Shown here piece by piece: positions 63,263 to 64,000 of a DNA stretch of 64,000 nt. Origin of the DNA: Curtobacterium sp. MCPF17_052 (GTDB taxonomy: Bacteria > Actinomycetota > Actinomycetes > Actinomycetales > Microbacteriaceae); assembly GCF_003234085.1 (NCBI RefSeq), contig NZ_QKSD01000004.1:198470-262469 (forward strand), in the 5' to 3' direction. Each line of letters begins with the position of its first letter. Position 1 is the stretch's first letter. The notes under the pieces were generated by a model, which was given only the letters and a program-made list of their open reading frames with translations, ran no database searches and was not told the DNA's origin. Made by a program: the position numbers and the translations under genes.

Positions 63263-64000
63263 GCGGGGTCGCCGGCACCGGGTGCGGAGTCCGGGACGAC
63301 CGACGCGGGTGTCGGCGGCGGTGGCGTCCGGTACGCGGTGGTGTCCGACAACGGCCTGTTCTGCAACGTCGCCTCCGCCAGCGCGGTCGCCTACGAGACC
63401 CCGGGCGGCACCGCTGCCCCGGCCGTCGCGATCGTCTCCGGGGCGACCGCCACGCAGTCCGACCTCCGGGTCACCGCCCCGGGTGCGGAGGTCGACCACT
63501 ACCGCCTCCAGACGGGCACATCGGTCCTCTCGCTCCAGCCCGGCCAGGCCTGGACGGGGGTGCCCGGGACCGGCGCGCGGAACGCCCCGGCCACCCTCAC
63601 GCTCCAGGCGTGCGGGGCGCCCGGCGACGCCTTCTGCACCGGCAAGGACGATTCGTGGTCCGCACCGGGTGTCGCCTTCGACACGTCGAGCTCGGTGGAC
63701 GGCGCGCAGGAGGGGCAGCAGATCGTGGTCAGCGGTCCGACCGTCGGCAGCGGTGTGAGTGTGACGTCGTACACGGCCCGGTGGTACAGCGACGGCGACG
63801 GCACGGTCGGGATCACGCCACAGGACGCGGACACCTGGCAACCCGGCGACACGGCCCCGACAGCGCCAGCCGGCGCCAGGTCCGTCCGGATCCTCGTCAC
63901 GGTGCAGCTGGACGCCGACCCCAGGCTCTCGGCCACGACCGGCAGGTCCTCGCCGACGTCACCCGTCGCAGCGGCCGACCCACCGCCCGCCGACCCACCG
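63263..64000 (+). CDS. Ig/fibronectin-like surface protein, 5' end missing and running off the window
   Basis: A continuous plus-strand frame with nearly every codon ending in G or C: YAVVSDNGLFCNVASA, VDHYRLQTGTSVLSL, LTLQACGAPGDAFCTG, YTARWYSDGDG and VRILVTVQ look like fibronectin/Ig-like beta domains with spaced cysteines. No start codon or ribosome site lies at its 5' end; coding character fades at about 63260. Such a gene normally precedes moxR on the same strand, so this copy appears inverted and truncated. No stop before base 64000. Confidence 0.55.

Noticed and set aside
63194..63841. 215-codon minus-strand frame before moxR
   Set aside because: Most of it is codon-aligned antisense to the Ig-like plus-strand frame, with Arg-rich shadow composition. 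Only its last ~20 codons look coding; they are discussed in the inversion finding.

Overview
The window is high-GC DNA (roughly 70% by eye). Codons end almost always in G or C, GTG starts are frequent, and genes are packed with 1-4 bp overlaps. Gene order follows a conserved actinobacterial core: pyrR-pyrB-pyrC-PH-like protein-carA-carB-pyrF-(mIHF)gmk-rpoZ-metK-priA-fmt-rsmB-rpe, nusA-ylxR-infB-rbfA, and dxr-rseP...ispG. Together with a moxR-DUF58-transglutaminase-FHA cluster this points to an actinobacterium, most likely Microbacteriaceae (a Curtobacterium-like organism is my inference, not something the sequence proves).

Layout. 1-5.2 kb (minus): hisF (cut by the window edge), hisG, hisE, rpe, rsmB, fmt. 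5.3-6.2 kb (plus): two small genes of unknown role. 6.4-20.8 kb (minus): priA, metK, rpoZ, a fused mIHF-guanylate kinase, and the complete UMP pathway pyrF-carB-carA-PH-like-pyrC-pyrB-pyrR; then nusB and efp. The pyrR leader carries two near-identical PyrR-type RNA hairpins directly before the Shine-Dalgarno sequence. 20.9-25.5 kb (minus): a UbiB-family kinase, aroB, aroK, aroC. 25.6-33.3 kb (minus): mltG, ruvX, alaS, a small membrane protein, rpsD, rarA. 33.3-35.5 kb (plus): a membrane-anchored cyclophilin and a DUF349 coiled-coil protein. 35.6-38.9 kb (minus): ribF, two small membrane proteins, truB, a uridine-kinase-like protein. 39.0-39.9 kb (plus): mutY. 40.0-46.8 kb (minus): rbfA, infB, ylxR, nusA, proS. 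47.0-54.5 kb (minus): ispG, an isochorismatase-like hydrolase with an NCS1 permease (apparently inserted into the usual dxr-rseP-ispG order), rseP, dxr, a tandem-FKBP lipoprotein, an OsmC protein. 54.5-55.5 kb (plus): an asparaginase-II-type enzyme. 54.8-63.2 kb (minus): a membrane protein gene, an FHA/zinc-ribbon protein, a transglutaminase-fold protein lacking its catalytic residues, DUF58, MoxR. 63.26-64.0 kb (plus): an Ig/fibronectin-like surface protein fragment without a start and facing the wrong way relative to the moxR cluster.

Regulation visible in the sequence. At least eleven genes have a TANNNT hexamer exactly 6 or 7 nt before the start codon and no Shine-Dalgarno sequence, which predicts leaderless transcripts. 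Eight strong inverted repeats behave as terminators, and three of them share one conserved arm sequence. No tRNA, rRNA, CRISPR array, transposase or prophage gene was seen. Most of the window is housekeeping chromosome. The least ordinary points are the tandem PyrR hairpins, the mIHF-Gmk fusion, the leaderless promoter pattern with one pair of overlapping divergent -10 boxes, the hexanucleotide repeats inside several genes, the catalytically empty transglutaminase, and the strand switch at about 63.26 kb.
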